This document shows, piece after piece, positions 20,161 to 31,145 of a stretch of 64,000 bases of DNA. How positions within the stretch are numbered: the stretch's first letter is position 1; every line of letters begins with the position of its first letter. The DNA lies in assembly GCA_018292915.2 (NCBI GenBank), contig JACVVK020000015.1:1087001-1151000 (forward strand). The letters are read 5' to 3'. The notes under the pieces were generated by a model, which had not been told where the DNA came from, searched no databases, and saw nothing but the letters and a program-made list of their open reading frames with translations. Both the position numbers and the translations under genes were made by a program. The DNA is from Batillaria attramentaria (Eukaryota; Mollusca; Gastropoda; Batillariidae).

Positions 20161-23100
20161 ATGACGCATTGCAGTGAAAGCCGAAAGGAAGCTGCAAGGC
20201 CGACCCCCCTTCTAACACCCAGGACAACAACGAGAGTAGCCACATGGAACATCAGGACAATGTATGAAGTAGGAAGGACCATACAAGTAGCAAGAGAGAT
20301 GAAGAACTACAAGATAGGAATACTGGGACTGAGTGAGACAAGGTGGCTACAGACAGGACAGCTGAGATTTTCATCGGGAGAGCAATTGCTGTACTCTGGA
20401 CACACAGAGGATGGAGCCCCCCACACTGAGGGCGTGGCCCTGATGCTGGCACCGGAGGCACAGCGGGCACTCATCGGCTGGGAACCTGTCAACTCCCGCA
20501 TCATCACAGCCAAATTCATCACCAAGAAAAAAGACATCAAGCTGAACATCATCCAGTGCTACGCTCCCACCAATGATGCGGAAGAGGAGAAAAAAGATGA
20601 CTTCTACCAACAACTGCAGACAGTGATAGATAGAGGAGGAGCCAAGGACATGACCATACTGATGGGAGACTTCAACGCCAAGATTGGATCAGACAACACA
20701 GGCTACGAGGACACCATGGGAACACACGGACTGGGACAGATGAACGAAAATGGCGAGCGCTTTGCAAACTTTTGTGCCCTGAACCAGCTAGTGATAGGAG
20801 GCAGCATCTTCCCACACAAGCGCATCCACAAGGCCACATGGAGATCACCGGACCATGTCACGGAGAACCAGATTGATCACATCTGCATCAGCCGGAAGTT
20901 CAGGAGATCGTGGCGGGATGTGCGCGTGATGAGGGGTGCCGATGTATCATCAGACCACCACCTTCTTGCAACAACATTGAGACTTCGGCTTAAGAGGCAC
21001 ACCAACGCCAACAACACACGGACCAGGTACAACGTTGGACTACTCAGGAACACAGACACACAAGCAGCATTCCGGATCAGCCTTTCCAACAGGTTCCAGC
21101 CACTGCAAGACCTGATAGAAGACAGTGAAATGGACATCGAGACACACTGGGAACACAGCAAGAAACTTTGGCACGACACATGCGAAGAGGTCCTTGGCAA
21201 GAGAAAGACCCAACATAAGGAATGGATCTCTGCTGATACCATCCAGAAGCTGGAAGTTAGGAAAGAGAAGAAAACTGCACTGAACACGAGCCGAACAAGA
21301 AGAGCTAAGGCAAAGTCACAGGAAGAATACACAGCAGCTGACAGAGAAGTGAAGAGGAGCACCAGGAAGGACAAGAGGGACTACATCGACAACCTGGCCA
21401 GTCAAGCAGAGGAAGCAGCCCGACAAGGGAATCTAAAAGACCTGTACCAGGTGACCAAGAAGCTCGCGGGCAAATTCCAGCAGACAGACAAACCAGTGAA
21501 GGACAAGAACGGGCACCCACTGACAACAACTGAGGAACAGCTGAAGCGATGGGCAGAACACTTCAGGGAGCTGTTAAATCGCCCCATCCCTGAAACACCA
21601 CCAGACATCCCACCAGCAGAGACAGAACTACCCATCAACTGTGACAAGCCCTCTAAGGCGGAGATCAGGAAAGCCATCATGACACTGAGAAATGGGAAAG
21701 CTGCAGGGCCGGACGAGATACCAGCAGAAGCCATCAAAGCAGACACAGAGACAGCCGTCAACATGCTGCACAGCCTTTTCAGCAAGATCTGGGAGAAGGA
21801 AGAGGTGCCAGCCCAGTGGAAAGAAGGGATCGTCATCAAGCTGCCAAAGAAAGGGGACCTCAGGGACTGCAGCAACTACCGAGGGATCATGCTCCTGTCA
21901 GTGCCAGGCAAGGTTCTCAACAGAATTCTACTGGAGAGGATGAGAGAGGCAGTCGACCCCATGCTCCGAGACCAGCAGGCGGGCTTTCGCAGGAACAGGT
22001 CCTGCGCTGACCAGATTGCCAGCCTACGCATCATTGTGGAGCAGTCACTGGAGTGGAACTCCCCTCTCTACATCAACTTCATAGACTATGAGAAGGCTTT
22101 CGACAGTGTAGACAGAGAGGCACTGTGGAAGCTGCTAAGGCACTATGGAGTTCCCGGGAAGATCATCTCCTTGATCCAGTGCACCTACCAAGACATGAGC
22201 TGCAGGATTGCTCATGCTGGCCAGTTGTCAGAAAGCTTCGAGGTGAAGACCGGAGTCCGCCAGGGATGCCTGTTGTCCCCGTTCCTCTTCCTCCTGGTCA
22301 TCGACTGGATCATGAAGACCACTACAGCAGGCAGGAAAAACGGGATACAGTGGACACTCTGGACGCAGCTGGATGACCTCGACTTCGCAGACGACCTGGC
22401 GCTCCTGTCTCACAGCCACAGCCAGATGCAGGACAAGACTACGCGCCTGGAAGCCACATCAGCCGGAACAGGGCTCAAGATCAACAGGAGGAAAACCGAG
22501 CTGATGAAGATCAACACCACTGCCAACACACCAGTCACAGTCGGTGGAGAGCCCATCAGGGAGGTAGAGTCCTTTGTCTACCTGGGAAGTGTGGTTGATG
22601 GACAGGGAGGCACAGACCGAGACGTCACAGCCAGAATCGGCAAGGCAAGGGCAGCGATGGTCATGCTGAAGAACGTCTGGGCATCCAAAGTTGTCAGCAT
22701 AAGAACCAAACTTCGCATCTTCAACTCCAACGTGAAGTCAGTTCTGCTCTACGGATGCGAAACATGGAGGACAACGAAGACCATGCAGCAGAAGATCCAG
22801 ACATTTCTCAACACCTGTCTGAGGCGCATCTTCAACATCCGATGGCCAGAGAAGATCCGGAATGAAGAGCTGTGGGAGCGAGCGGGGCAGGAACCAGTGG
22901 CCAAGCAGATCCTGCGGAGGAAGTGGGGCTGGATTGGACACACCCTCAGGAAGCCAGCATCCAGCACCACACGCCAAGCCCTGACATGGAACCCACAAGG
23001 GAAAAGGAAGAGAGGCCGGCCTCGCAACAGCTGGAGGCGGGACACTGAGGCAGAGCTATGTAAGCAGGGTACCAACTGGACTGGAGTGGCAAGACTAGCC

Positions 23101-23169
23101 CAGAACAGAGTGCGATGGCGAAGGGTTGTCGATGGCCTATGCTCCACGTGGAGCCAAGGGCCTAAGTAA
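20161..23169 (+). CDS. LINE ORF: APE-type endonuclease and reverse transcriptase, 1002 aa
   Basis: The protein nicks target DNA and copies its own RNA at the nick. Residues ~25-280 form the exonuclease/endonuclease/phosphatase domain, with expected catalytic motifs: N30 (TWN), E59 (SET), Y134 (CYAP), D170-N172 (GDFN), D239 (QIDH) and D265-H266 (SDHH). A basic linker (~281-470) follows. The reverse transcriptase spans ~490-800: NYRGI, QAGFRRNRSC (from 606), motif A IDYEKAFD with D642, GVRQGCLLSP and the FADD box at 742-745. The C-terminus has YGCETW, RKWGW-GH and RPRNSWRR motifs typical of this LINE type. No stop or frameshift was seen. ATG at 20161 is the first after an in-frame TAA at 20086. 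The resemblance to bovine CFDP2 reflects that gene's RTE origin. Confidence 0.95.
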   Translation: MTHCSESRKEAARPTPLLTPRTTTRVATWNIRTMYEVGRTIQVAREMKNYKIGILGLSETRWLQTGQLRFSSGEQLLYSGHTEDGAPHTEGVALMLAPEAQRALIGWEPVNSRIITAKFITKKKDIKLNIIQCYAPTNDAEEEKKDDFYQQLQTVIDRGGAKDMTILMGDFNAKIGSDNTGYEDTMGTHGLGQMNENGERFANFCALNQLVIGGSIFPHKRIHKATWRSPDHVTENQIDHICISRKFRRSWRDVRVMRGADVSSDHHLLATTLRLRLKRHTNANNTRTRYNVGLLRNTDTQAAFRISLSNRFQPLQDLIEDSEMDIETHWEHSKKLWHDTCEEVLGKRKTQHKEWISADTIQKLEVRKEKKTALNTSRTRRAKAKSQEEYTAADREVKRSTRKDKRDYIDNLASQAEEAARQGNLKDLYQVTKKLAGKFQQTDKPVKDKNGHPLTTTEEQLKRWAEHFRELLNRPIPETPPDIPPAETELPINCDKPSKAEIRKAIMTLRNGKAAGPDEIPAEAIKADTETAVNMLHSLFSKIWEKEEVPAQWKEGIVIKLPKKGDLRDCSNYRGIMLLSVPGKVLNRILLERMREAVDPMLRDQQAGFRRNRSCADQIASLRIIVEQSLEWNSPLYINFIDYEKAFDSVDREALWKLLRHYGVPGKIISLIQCTYQDMSCRIAHAGQLSESFEVKTGVRQGCLLSPFLFLLVIDWIMKTTTAGRKNGIQWTLWTQLDDLDFADDLALLSHSHSQMQDKTTRLEATSAGTGLKINRRKTELMKINTTANTPVTVGGEPIREVESFVYLGSVVDGQGGTDRDVTARIGKARAAMVMLKNVWASKVVSIRTKLRIFNSNVKSVLLYGCETWRTTKTMQQKIQTFLNTCLRRIFNIRWPEKIRNEELWERAGQEPVAKQILRRKWGWIGHTLRKPASSTTRQALTWNPQGKRKRGRPRNSWRRDTEAELCKQGTNWTGVARLAQNRVRWRRVVDGLCSTWSQGPK

Positions 23170-23181
23170 GTAGGTCATTGT

Positions 23182-23183
<2 letters not shown>
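23170..23183. repeat. Target-site duplication, right copy
   Basis: GTAGGTCATTGTAA, identical to 19869-19882. Confidence 0.9.

Positions 23184-23186
<3 letters not shown>

Positions 23187-23232
<46 letters not shown>
23187..23232. repeat. (AC)n microsatellite
   Basis: It lies directly after the LINE's right target duplication, so the LINE landed beside a pre-existing AC run. Confidence 0.95.
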
Positions 23233-23235
<3 letters not shown>

Positions 23236-23802
23236 CAAAGATTTCTATGGGCTAGTGTCCTAGTGTACACGATAATCATCTTTCCCTCTATTGTAAATGT
23301 ACCGCACTTATGTATGTAAAGAACAAAAAACATGTTCATGAAGTAACTACTGTTGAAAAAAGGGAGCCAATAAAGAGAGGATGCTCGACAAAAAAAAAAA
23401 AAAAAGAAAAAAAAAAAGGCTGAGGCATCCTGCATGCAACTGAGGCTCAAAAACAAACACAAAAACAAAAACAAAAAAACAAAAAATAATTCAATGGGCA
23501 TATCGAGGGTTACCTCTCGAAAGGTACTATTGACACAGGTATAAAGAAGGGAGATGGCACGTTCTGGCATAGATCCCGCGATATTCCCAGGTGCCGTGTG
23601 GCAATTCAGGGATGAAATATCTGGAGTTACAATGGTGTTATTGTTCCTATGGAATATCCTGTTCAGTTGTGATACTGTCACTGTTAGCCGTGTGTACTGA
23701 AGCGTGGCCAGTGCACTCAATGTCCGCTGGATACGCCGGGTGGTTTTCAATGATTGCAGGGATGTACATTGTGTGCGTCTGTGCAATGATTGCGTGCGGT
23801 GC
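23233..23802. other. No gene seen; A-rich segment
   Basis: A-runs lie at 23389-23417 and 23449-23487. The remainder is unique-looking. Confidence 0.4.
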
Positions 23803-24268
23803 ATCTCTCTCTCTCTCTTCTTTTTTCTTTTTTTAGTAGTGAAACAGTGACGGCGGGGCTCTGCGCCTACAGCTTCTAACGTTGAAAAATAGTTTTGCTC
23901 TCTCTCTCTCTTCTTTTTTCTTTTTTTAGTAGTGAAACAGTGACGGCGGGGCTCTGCGCCTACAGCTTCTAACGTTGAAAAATAGTTTTGCTCTCTCTCT
24001 CTCTTCTTTTTTCTTTTTTTAGTAGTGAAACAGTGACGGCGGGGCTCTGCGCCTACAGCTTCTAACGTTGAAAAATAGTTTTGCTCTCTCTCTCTCTTCT
24101 TTTTTCTTTTTTTAGTAGTGAAACAGTGACGGCGGGGCTCTGCGCCTACAGCTTCTAACGTTGAAAAATAGTTTTGCTCTCTCTCTCTCTTCTTTTTTCT
24201 TTTTTTAGTAGTGAAACAGTGACGGCGGGGCTCTGCGCCTACAGCTTCTAACGTTGAAAAATAGTTTT

Positions 24269-24309
<41 letters not shown>

Positions 24310-24387
24310 ATTTTTATTTTTTTTTAGTAGTGAAACAGTGACGGCGGGGCTCTGCGCCTACAGCTTCTAACGTTGAAAAATAGTTTT

Positions 24388-24430
<43 letters not shown>

Positions 24431-24508
24431 ATTTTTATTTTTTTTTAGTAGTGAAACAGTGACGGCGGGGCTCTGCGCCTACAGCTTCTAACGTTGAAAA
24501 ATAGTTTT

Positions 24509-24551
<43 letters not shown>

Positions 24552-24650
24552 ATTTTTATTTTTTTTTAGTAGTGAAACAGTGACGGCGGGGCTCTGCGCC
24601 TACAGCTTCTAACGTTGAAAAATAGTTTTGTTCTCTCTCTCTCTCTCTCT
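23803..24650. repeat. Tandem array of eight units, 93 then ~120 bp, with pyrimidine-AG junctions
   Basis: The core (AGTAGTGAAACAGTGACGGC through GAAAAATAGTTTTG) starts at 23835, 23928, 24021, 24114, 24207, 24326, 24447 and 24568. The cores are identical by eye. The first five units have a short (CT)n and TTCTTTTTTCTTTTTTTAG. The last three have a longer (CT)n and TTTTTTTATTTTTATTTTTT before AG. Near-identity implies very recent expansion or an assembly of a collapsed or expanded array. Confidence 0.95.
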
Positions 24651-24675
24651 CTCGGCTCTCTCTCTCCCTCTCTAA

Positions 24676-24713
24676 ACGTGGTGGAAAAGGACGTTAAACT
24701 ACTGAACACCCAC
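24676..24713 (+). mobile_element. SINE A tail fragment within (CT)n
   Basis: The GTGGTGGAAAAGGACGTTAA tail and CACC motif are flanked on both sides by (CT)n. Confidence 0.8.
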
Positions 24714-24793
24714 CCTCTCTCTCTCTCTCTCTCTCTTATACAATATATTTACACTCATGTATACTTATATAATCATCTTTGAGGAAAGTTAGG

Positions 24794-24797
<4 letters not shown>

Positions 24798-24851
<54 letters not shown>
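24798..24851. repeat. (GT)n microsatellite
   Basis: GT run followed shortly by a (GA)n run at 24862-24879. Confidence 0.95.
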
Positions 24852-24853
<2 letters not shown>

Positions 24854-24959
24854 ATGTGTCAGAGAGAGAGAGAGAGAGAAACAACGCGTGTGAGTGTGGT
24901 TTTACGTTTTATCAGTTCGTGGATTTTAATCTTTGAGTGACTGGATGCAACGTCAAGTT

Positions 24960-25018
24960 CAGTTACAAGTGAACTGACGTGCATTTCTGTCAAAACGCCA
25001 ACTGCTGGAAAATAAAGG

Positions 25019-25052
<34 letters not shown>

Positions 25053-25068
25053 CTCGTCATCATCATCT
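24960..25068 (+). mobile_element. Retroposon 3' end, family U
   Basis: AACTGCTGGAAAATAAAGGT is followed by a (CAT)n tail. Confidence 0.6.
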
Positions 25069-25115
25069 ATTGTATCTATCACACCAACAAACTGACAGCA
25101 ACATTTTGGTCTCCT

Positions 25116-25408
25116 GGGCGCGTTGGTAAAACTCGAGGTTAATTCAAGCCACGGCTACGGGTCTAACCCAGACTAGGACGAAAGAAACCCCAAAACAAAA
25201 TTAAATTTAAAAAAAAGAAAGCGAAGAAAGAAAGACAAAAATCCTAAAACGGCATCGGCACCTTTCTGGAATGCACCCGCTTCCAGATTTAAAACAACAA
25301 CAACAACAACAACAAACCCAGAAAATTTAACCCTAGAGCTAGTTTAGTTCGAGGTTAGACTCTAACCCGGGGTTAAACTCCCTAACCCCGACTTTTACAT
25401 GCGGGCCC
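25116..25408. mobile_element. MITE family O, copy O2
   Basis: Colinear with O1 (15641-15921). The left terminus is decayed (GGGCGCGTTGG) and the right one is intact (CATGCGGGCCC). An internal (CAA)n has expanded near 25293-25316. Confidence 0.8.
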
Positions 25409-26045
25409 AGCCCTTTTCCCGTCTGAGAAGCGAAACCATTGGCTGGATGCCACTCATAATGAGCACAGCTCAGTTTAGGACACCTATCACCCGGCACTAA
25501 TGAAGGGGCATGACACTTTGGAGGTACTTCCCTCCGTGATGGCCAAAGCAATTGAAGGACTACAGATAGTCACTTGTGGCTACCTCCCGCCTGCAGCTGC
25601 TAAAACTGTGACGCGCATGCGTGATGGCAGCGAGGAACATTTACCGGTCACGACACGCCCTTGAAACAGAGTTATCTCCCGTCACCACGAGAACTCTTCA
25701 GCTTGCAGAGAGCATCGATAGTAATTTGCAAGGCCCCTGGCATGGTAGTATTTGCTGATGGGAGATGGCAGTGCGCAAGCAGTACCGCGCGCACACGTGA
25801 CCTTTGGAGCATGCGCGGTGATGGTGGAATGGACCTCTTCCGGTGATACAATTTTGTTTGCGATGTTTGACCGAGTGTTGTGGAAGGTGATGGAAGCAGG
25901 AATACAAATGAGATTACCGAAAGCTATGTCAGGGCGGACTCACTTTATTACACATGTGAGTCAAAAAGCAATAGGTCTTTGGAAATATTCGTAAATGCCA
26001 ACATGAGACCGAATATTGGATAAAACAACATAATTTTAGTACATT
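25409..26045. other. No gene seen
   Basis: Unique-looking DNA. Short frames on both strands show no known motif. Confidence 0.4.
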
Positions 26046-26049
26046 TTAA

Positions 26050-26357
26050 CCCTTTCAACGCCAGCCTCTCTGGAATGCAGCACTGCTCAGCGTCGGGTTT
26101 TTTTCTGGCTGACTTCAGCCTCTGTCCACCTCTAGTGTTTAATCTCTTATAACTTTTGAACTAAAGTACCAATTTACTTAACTTTTTTTGTAAACGGTAG
26201 GAAATAGGATGTAGTTTTAGAGGTGACTATTTGTTTTACTCGAACTACTCATGTGAATTTTTTTTTTGGGGGGGGGAAGAAAAAGGCCAGTGTCTCTCAA
26301 AGGGCATAGCATTCTCATCTCCGTGCACGCCGAAATGCGAGATTGGCGCCGAAAGGG
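26050..26357. mobile_element. piggyBac-type MITE with TTAA duplication
   Basis: TTAA lies at 26046-26049 and 26358-26361. Termini are CCCTTTCAACGCC and GGCGCCGAAAGGG, inverted with 11 of 13 matches. The 308-bp interior has no ORF. CCC-starting inverted repeats with TTAA are characteristic of piggyBac. Confidence 0.85.
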
Positions 26358-26361
26358 TTAA

Positions 26362-27300
26362 GATACTTCTGCTCAGTAAAACAACCAAAGTCCCGCGCAC
26401 GTATCAACAGACAGAAAACATCAGTATGATTCTTCATACGAACTCGGATTGCCGAGAATCAGTAAAAACGATTATCATGATGACAAATAGTTTGTTTGGG
26501 GCAATGCCTCCTCTGCCAGCCAATTTGCATACACAAGCCAGACGACTTTTCGCTGTCGTCAAATGGAGAAATATTAGATCTCCTCACGCAGTCGGCAATT
26601 CAATCAGTTGACCCCCGAGGGTCGGGACGTTATGTTCTATAGACCCGCTCCATCAAAGTGTCTAGTCTTCTTTTCCCCGTTTCCCAAATTCAGGGAGGTC
26701 GCCCTTTTGTCTTTCTTGACATTCGCAGAGGACGGTCTGTGTCTGAGTGCATTATTGTTTCGCTGAATGGTGTTCCCAGTACAAAAAGCAACATAACTAA
26801 GAGCTGGTTACAGGCGAATGTCCGCTGTAAGTGGCGAACTTTTCCGTGTCTGGCTGGTCACAGTCTCGATTCCAGTGAAGAATTGTCCATTTTATGAATC
26901 TCCGTCCATCATGCTCTGATACCCACAAGGACAAAATATTCAAACCTACGACAGAAATGAATGCAAACAGACATACAGTCAACATCCCACTCTTACCCCC
27001 TACCATCACCAACAAATAATAGTGATAAAAATAATAAATACCGCTAAGAGTCACTGAGGCGCATTAGCTCCCGGATTAAGGTAGCAAGACAACAGGGAGG
27101 AAGTAACCTCCACCAGTCAGTCTGCAAAACCAGTGGTCAGTGCATGGTCACGGCTCGGACGCGATTTTGCGCTTGCGCGTATAGCCTCGCTCTGAGGGGG
27201 GAAAGGGGGGGGGGGGGGGGGCTTTCGAAACTCGAACCATTGACCCCAGCAACTGATGACAGTCGAATTAACGTAAGAAGCTACTCCTACCCCCCCCCCC
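26362..27300. other. No gene seen
   Basis: Unique-looking DNA with a G-run at 27196-27220. Confidence 0.4.
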
Positions 27301-27301
27301 C

Positions 27302-27305
<4 letters not shown>

Positions 27306-27347
<42 letters not shown>

Positions 27348-27403
27348 CGATCTGCTCACACTCATTAGTCGATTACCCTCCCCCCCCCCCCCCCCCCCCC
27401 CCC
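27306..27403. repeat. (CA)n followed by a long C-run
   Basis: CA repeat at 27306-27346 and 23 consecutive C at about 27381-27403, preceded by a C-run at 27291-27302. Confidence 0.95.
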
Positions 27404-28590
27404 GGCCTACGCACTCTTCTCCCCCAGTGCCCCGATCTCCTAAATGGTACATTTCTTTCTCTCGGGAGAAGGGAAAACAAAAAACTGCTGCGCAAGCATT
27501 TCTGTTTTCGGAGCCACCAAACACCAACTATACCTACCTACACCACGCAGTTTCAGTCAAGTCTGTCTCACCGTGGTCCCCGCCACGTCAAGTCCCTTAA
27601 TTTGCACCACGGTCACGTGTCCACAATCAGCCGGTACTTTGCCAGTCTCTTTCCCCGACCACTTCCTGTCCTCTGAACAACGGACAAGGGATCTCGTCTG
27701 CGCTGTAAAATGCTACGTCGCCGCTAGCTGCGGGATCTCTGGCACCCAGACTCGGTCAGCGCGAGACTCCTGCTGTTATTTGCGAACTTTCTGGCCGTGT
27801 CCAGTTTGCCTAAGGCGAGTGTGTCCTAATTGGCTTCTAACCACGTTGGCCAGAGACCACGAACGTGCGGCCAAAGAGGAGAGTTGACGGGGGAAGACAC
27901 AGAGAGCCCAAGTAAAAGACGATGTCGTTAAAAGGCGCACATTTTCAGATTATTACAGGCTTCACGTATTATGCTATGATAGGGCAACCCTCGAGAAATG
28001 CTCCAGGTAAGACCGGTGTCACGCGGGAGTGATTTAGTCCGAACAAACAGCGAACAAGGTGTTTTTTTTCGTGTTTCTACAACATTGCCTTTGCCCTAAT
28101 TGTTTTCGGAGCGTGTTTCGGAGCTGTTCTCCATGGTTGTTCGAACAAAGACGTCAACCGCAGTGTCATGAGCCTAACGAGACGGCTACGCAATTTACAG
28201 TTTGTATCTGGGAACAGCTCCGCTTCCTAGCGCGCTTGTGCGCTCGAAACGGTCTGTCTTGATCAGTAAGCAGAGCTCAGAATGCAGTGCTTTGACGATT
28301 GTTGGCCGTGTGAACGAGAACTGCAACGGCGACTGAAAGAGTTAATTTGTCCCAAGATGGCTTCTGACACACTGACCGGCCACCTCGCTGCGAAGGCACA
28401 GAGGATGGTAGATTTCCAGACAATGATAAAACAGACAACAACAACAACAACAACAAAAAGGGGGGGGGGGGGAATAAAAAGACGACGTTGTTATAAAGTT
28501 TCTATGTTGGTAATGTGTTCCGAGAGTTCTAAAGGCTGTTTGTCAAATGAATAAATGTTTCTTTTGGGTCACAGACTTAGTTGTGCCATA
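27404..28590. other. No gene seen
   Basis: A plus-strand open stretch (27444-27887) lacks recognisable domains. A short (CAA)n and G-run lie at 28435-28472. Confidence 0.4.
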
Positions 28591-28988
28591 AAGATCTAAG
28601 CTCCCAACAAAGAGCTTTCCGAAGAGTGAAACAGTTTTACAGAGTTGACCGTGCAAGCACAGTCAACTCTGTCACAGCTGCAGAGTTTTCAGCGCTTCGG
28701 GGTCCCTTATAAAACCAGAGCACGAGTTTGCCGTGACATTATTTGGGTTTTGGTCAGTGAGCGAGACACATCGCTACAGTGTCCAGCGGATGTTCAGCAC
28801 TGCACGATCTTTCTCGCTCAGTGTCAAAACGCAAGCTGAGCTGTGAAATCAGGCTGCCCTTGGCTTTTATTGGGGTTTCAGGGACGCTGAAAACTCTGCA
28901 ACTGTGACAGAGTTGACTGTGCTTGCACGGCCGACTCTGTAAAAAAAAAATTCACACCGGAAAGCTTTTTGTTGGGAGCTTAGATCTT
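28591..28988. mobile_element. Foldback MITE family M, copy M2
   Basis: It has a ~31-bp terminal inverted repeat starting AAGATCTAAGCTCCCAACAA with one or two mismatches. The inner arms (CTCTGTCACAGCTGCAGAG and its complement) are almost perfectly inverted. Flanks read ATAA and TGAA where TTAA is expected, so the duplication has decayed. Confidence 0.85.
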
Positions 28989-29505
28989 GAATGCTATGTC
29001 TCTGGTTTGTGTGAAACTGCGTTTGTGTTTTGAGCCGGTTCTACGACAGACCTCGCTGAACTCTTTATTCCAACTACCGTGTTTGTTGATCGGCCGCAGT
29101 CTTGTCACAAGGCTTAACAGCAGTACAGAGCTTCTGGGAGCTGAAGTTCTCTTCCTTCGCACGACCGGCAATCGTCCAGTGTACTGCATTTAGAGTCGAT
29201 TTCTTTTGAACAACCAGAGACCTACATTAAGCGAGATCCGGGAAGCGGAGTCCTGCAGCTGCTTACATCCCGTGGTACGCTAAGAACCAGGTCGCTGTTG
29301 AAATTTCAAACAGCACAACACAGTGCTCTCAAGCTGCCTCCAAATGACCCTTAAGCGTTTTGAAACAGGGCATCCAACGATTGGAAACTGGTGTTTTAAC
29401 CCCGAACAAAGTACTGAACTAGGAAATGGATTCTAAAGTTGTATTGTCAAATTTCGAAAATCGGGTTTCTGTACTTCCAATAATGTTAGAGCTTCACCTA
29501 AAGCA
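28989..29505. other. No gene seen
   Basis: Unique-looking. A short stretch near 29157-29180 (CGCACGACCGGCAATCGT) resembles 31979-31997. Confidence 0.4.
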
Positions 29506-29645
29506 AAGCTACCCCCCCCCCCCCCAAAAAAAAAAAAAAAAAAAAAACAAAACAAAAAAAACCCAACAACAACAACAACAACAAAAAACAAAAACAAAAC
29601 AACAACAACAAAAAAAAAAACAACAACAACAACGACAAAAAAACG
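29506..29645. repeat. C-run, A-run and (CAA)n low-complexity tract
   Basis: Extreme C/A strand bias with no G for about 110 bases. Confidence 0.9.
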
Positions 29646-30590
29646 TTTTCAAGTAGCATACACTGAAGGAGTGAAATCAGTGATTTGGCCAGGAAGACGT
29701 TTTGTAGGGAGGAATTTAACAATAAGTCACAAGTACTGTAGCCTAGCATATTTCCTCAACTGCCGCTGTTTCCTATCTCTCTATATGTCTCTGGAAGTAC
29801 GCAGTAAAATGGCTTACTTTAAGATTTCTCTGTTAAAAAAAAAAATGAGCAGTCAAACGCTAAAGGGGAGGGGGGAAAGGCCGTATAAAAAGCGTTAAAT
29901 ACTCAGAGAAATGGCGGAACTGAAAACGAGAGAAAAAAAAACTGAACCCAAGAAAGGAATGTCAAAAGGCACAGGCTCCGCAGGTTCAAAATGACAGACT
30001 AATGACACTGCCAGAGAGAAAAATCAACTAAAGTCTGGAACTCCTGCAGGCACCGCAGCGAATTCAATTATGACATTTTTAAACCTCGGGCACCACACGT
30101 TTCTCAAATTGGTTCCAGACATTGCTGACCCCGCGGGCTCAGCAAACCCACAGCTGAACATTAAAGGGGAAGAAATGGCTGCCAAAAAACGACACACCGT
30201 GTGGCCGGGTCCACCCGACGAGGCTGTTAAAGGAACAGGAAGGCACATCTGTTGCTTTCGTGCCTTCTTTTGTGGAGAGCTAATCAAATCCGGCGACCGT
30301 GCACGTGGTCACAGTCGTCCCCGGCTGTCCTGGCTTCGCGGTGTCTCTCCTGGCGTGCGCCAAATTAAGGCCCCTGTTAGAAAGATAACGGGATCGGGCG
30401 GCTTTTCTTGTGGTTGTTGCTGTTGTTGTTTGTGATGGTGTTTTTTTCGGCATACGCAGGAATGACCCCGGGAAAGGTTGTTTTTTTTGTTTTTTTGTTT
30501 TTTGTTCTGTTTTTTTTTTTTTTTTTTTGCTTACGTTAGAATAAATCAAAGTAAAATGTGGATACTAGATACATGACTGGATACAATGGA
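29646..30590. other. No gene seen
   Basis: A ~100-bp segment around 30453-30570 recurs at 30690-30760 (shared GGAATGAC-CCG and GAATAAATCAAA blocks). T-runs lie at 30480-30528. Confidence 0.4.
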
Positions 30591-30650
30591 ATGGGTGGGT
30601 GGGGGCGAGATATCTGAGGTATCTAACGGCCTTTTCCACCATATGTAAGT
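30591..30650 (-). mobile_element. SINE A tail fragment
   Basis: The complement of GGTGGAAAAGG and the CACC tail remain. A second such fragment lies at 31098-31145. Confidence 0.6.
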
Positions 30651-30760
30651 ATAAAAAAAAATGCTCTGTTTTGTATTCACAACAAACGTAATCACTGGGA
30701 ATGACTCCGCGAAGGGTTTTGCTTTAGCCGGAATAAATCAAAATCAGTAAAACGTGGATA

Positions 30761-30914
30761 TAAGATAAGATAAGATAAGATAAGATAGATTTATTGCTTC
30801 TTAGTTACAATTAAGAAGAATTTGCTTTGCTCCTCTTGATAAAAAAAAACACAATTGATATACACAAACATACCATAGAAATACATATACACATTCACAC
30901 ACTCAGTCATTGGC
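30761..30914 (-). mobile_element. 5'-truncated LINE family P, 3' UTR only
   Basis: It matches the first ~150 bases of 55841-56202, including the (TTATC)n tail and GATTTATTGCTTCTTAGTTA. Confidence 0.8.
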
Positions 30915-31040
30915 TAAAACACAATTTAAGAGAATAAGCACTGGCATTGCCTCACATTACACTATGTTAAACAAGCACTAAGAATAACAGTTAAAAAGGA
31001 GGGGCAGTATACATGAATGTATGCCCCAAAAGTAGATGGG

Positions 31041-31110
31041 CGTGTGTGTGTGTGTGTGTCTGTGTGTGTGTGTGTCTGTGTGTGTGTGGGGGGGGGGCGG
31101 GGGGGGTATC
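31041..31110. repeat. (GT)n and G-run
   Basis: GT repeats with TCTG interruptions, then a G-rich run. Confidence 0.9.
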
Positions 31111-31145
31111 TGGGGGTTTAACATCCTTTTCCACCATATACGTAT
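31098..31145 (-). mobile_element. SINE A tail fragment
   Basis: GGGGGTTTAACATCCTTTTC and CACCATAT match the complement of the SINE A tail. Confidence 0.7.

Larger units (their letters stand above)
19883..23169 (+). mobile_element. Full-length RTE-like non-LTR retrotransposon (LINE)
   Basis: The element is 3287 bp long and bounded by a perfect 14-bp target duplication (19869-19882 and 23170-23183). It has a 278-bp 5' UTR, one intact ORF (20161-23169) and essentially no 3' UTR: the TAA stop is part of the (TAAG)n tail. Compact ~3.3 kb size, one ORF with an APE endonuclease, and a simple-repeat tail fit the RTE/BovB group. Clade placement is by feature and remembered resemblance, not by phylogeny. 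Perfect duplications and an uninterrupted ORF suggest recent insertion. Confidence 0.95.

Noticed and set aside
23175..23804. 209-codon minus-strand frame
   Set aside because: Runs through A-runs and a (CA)n tract; poly-Phe and Val-Cys content.
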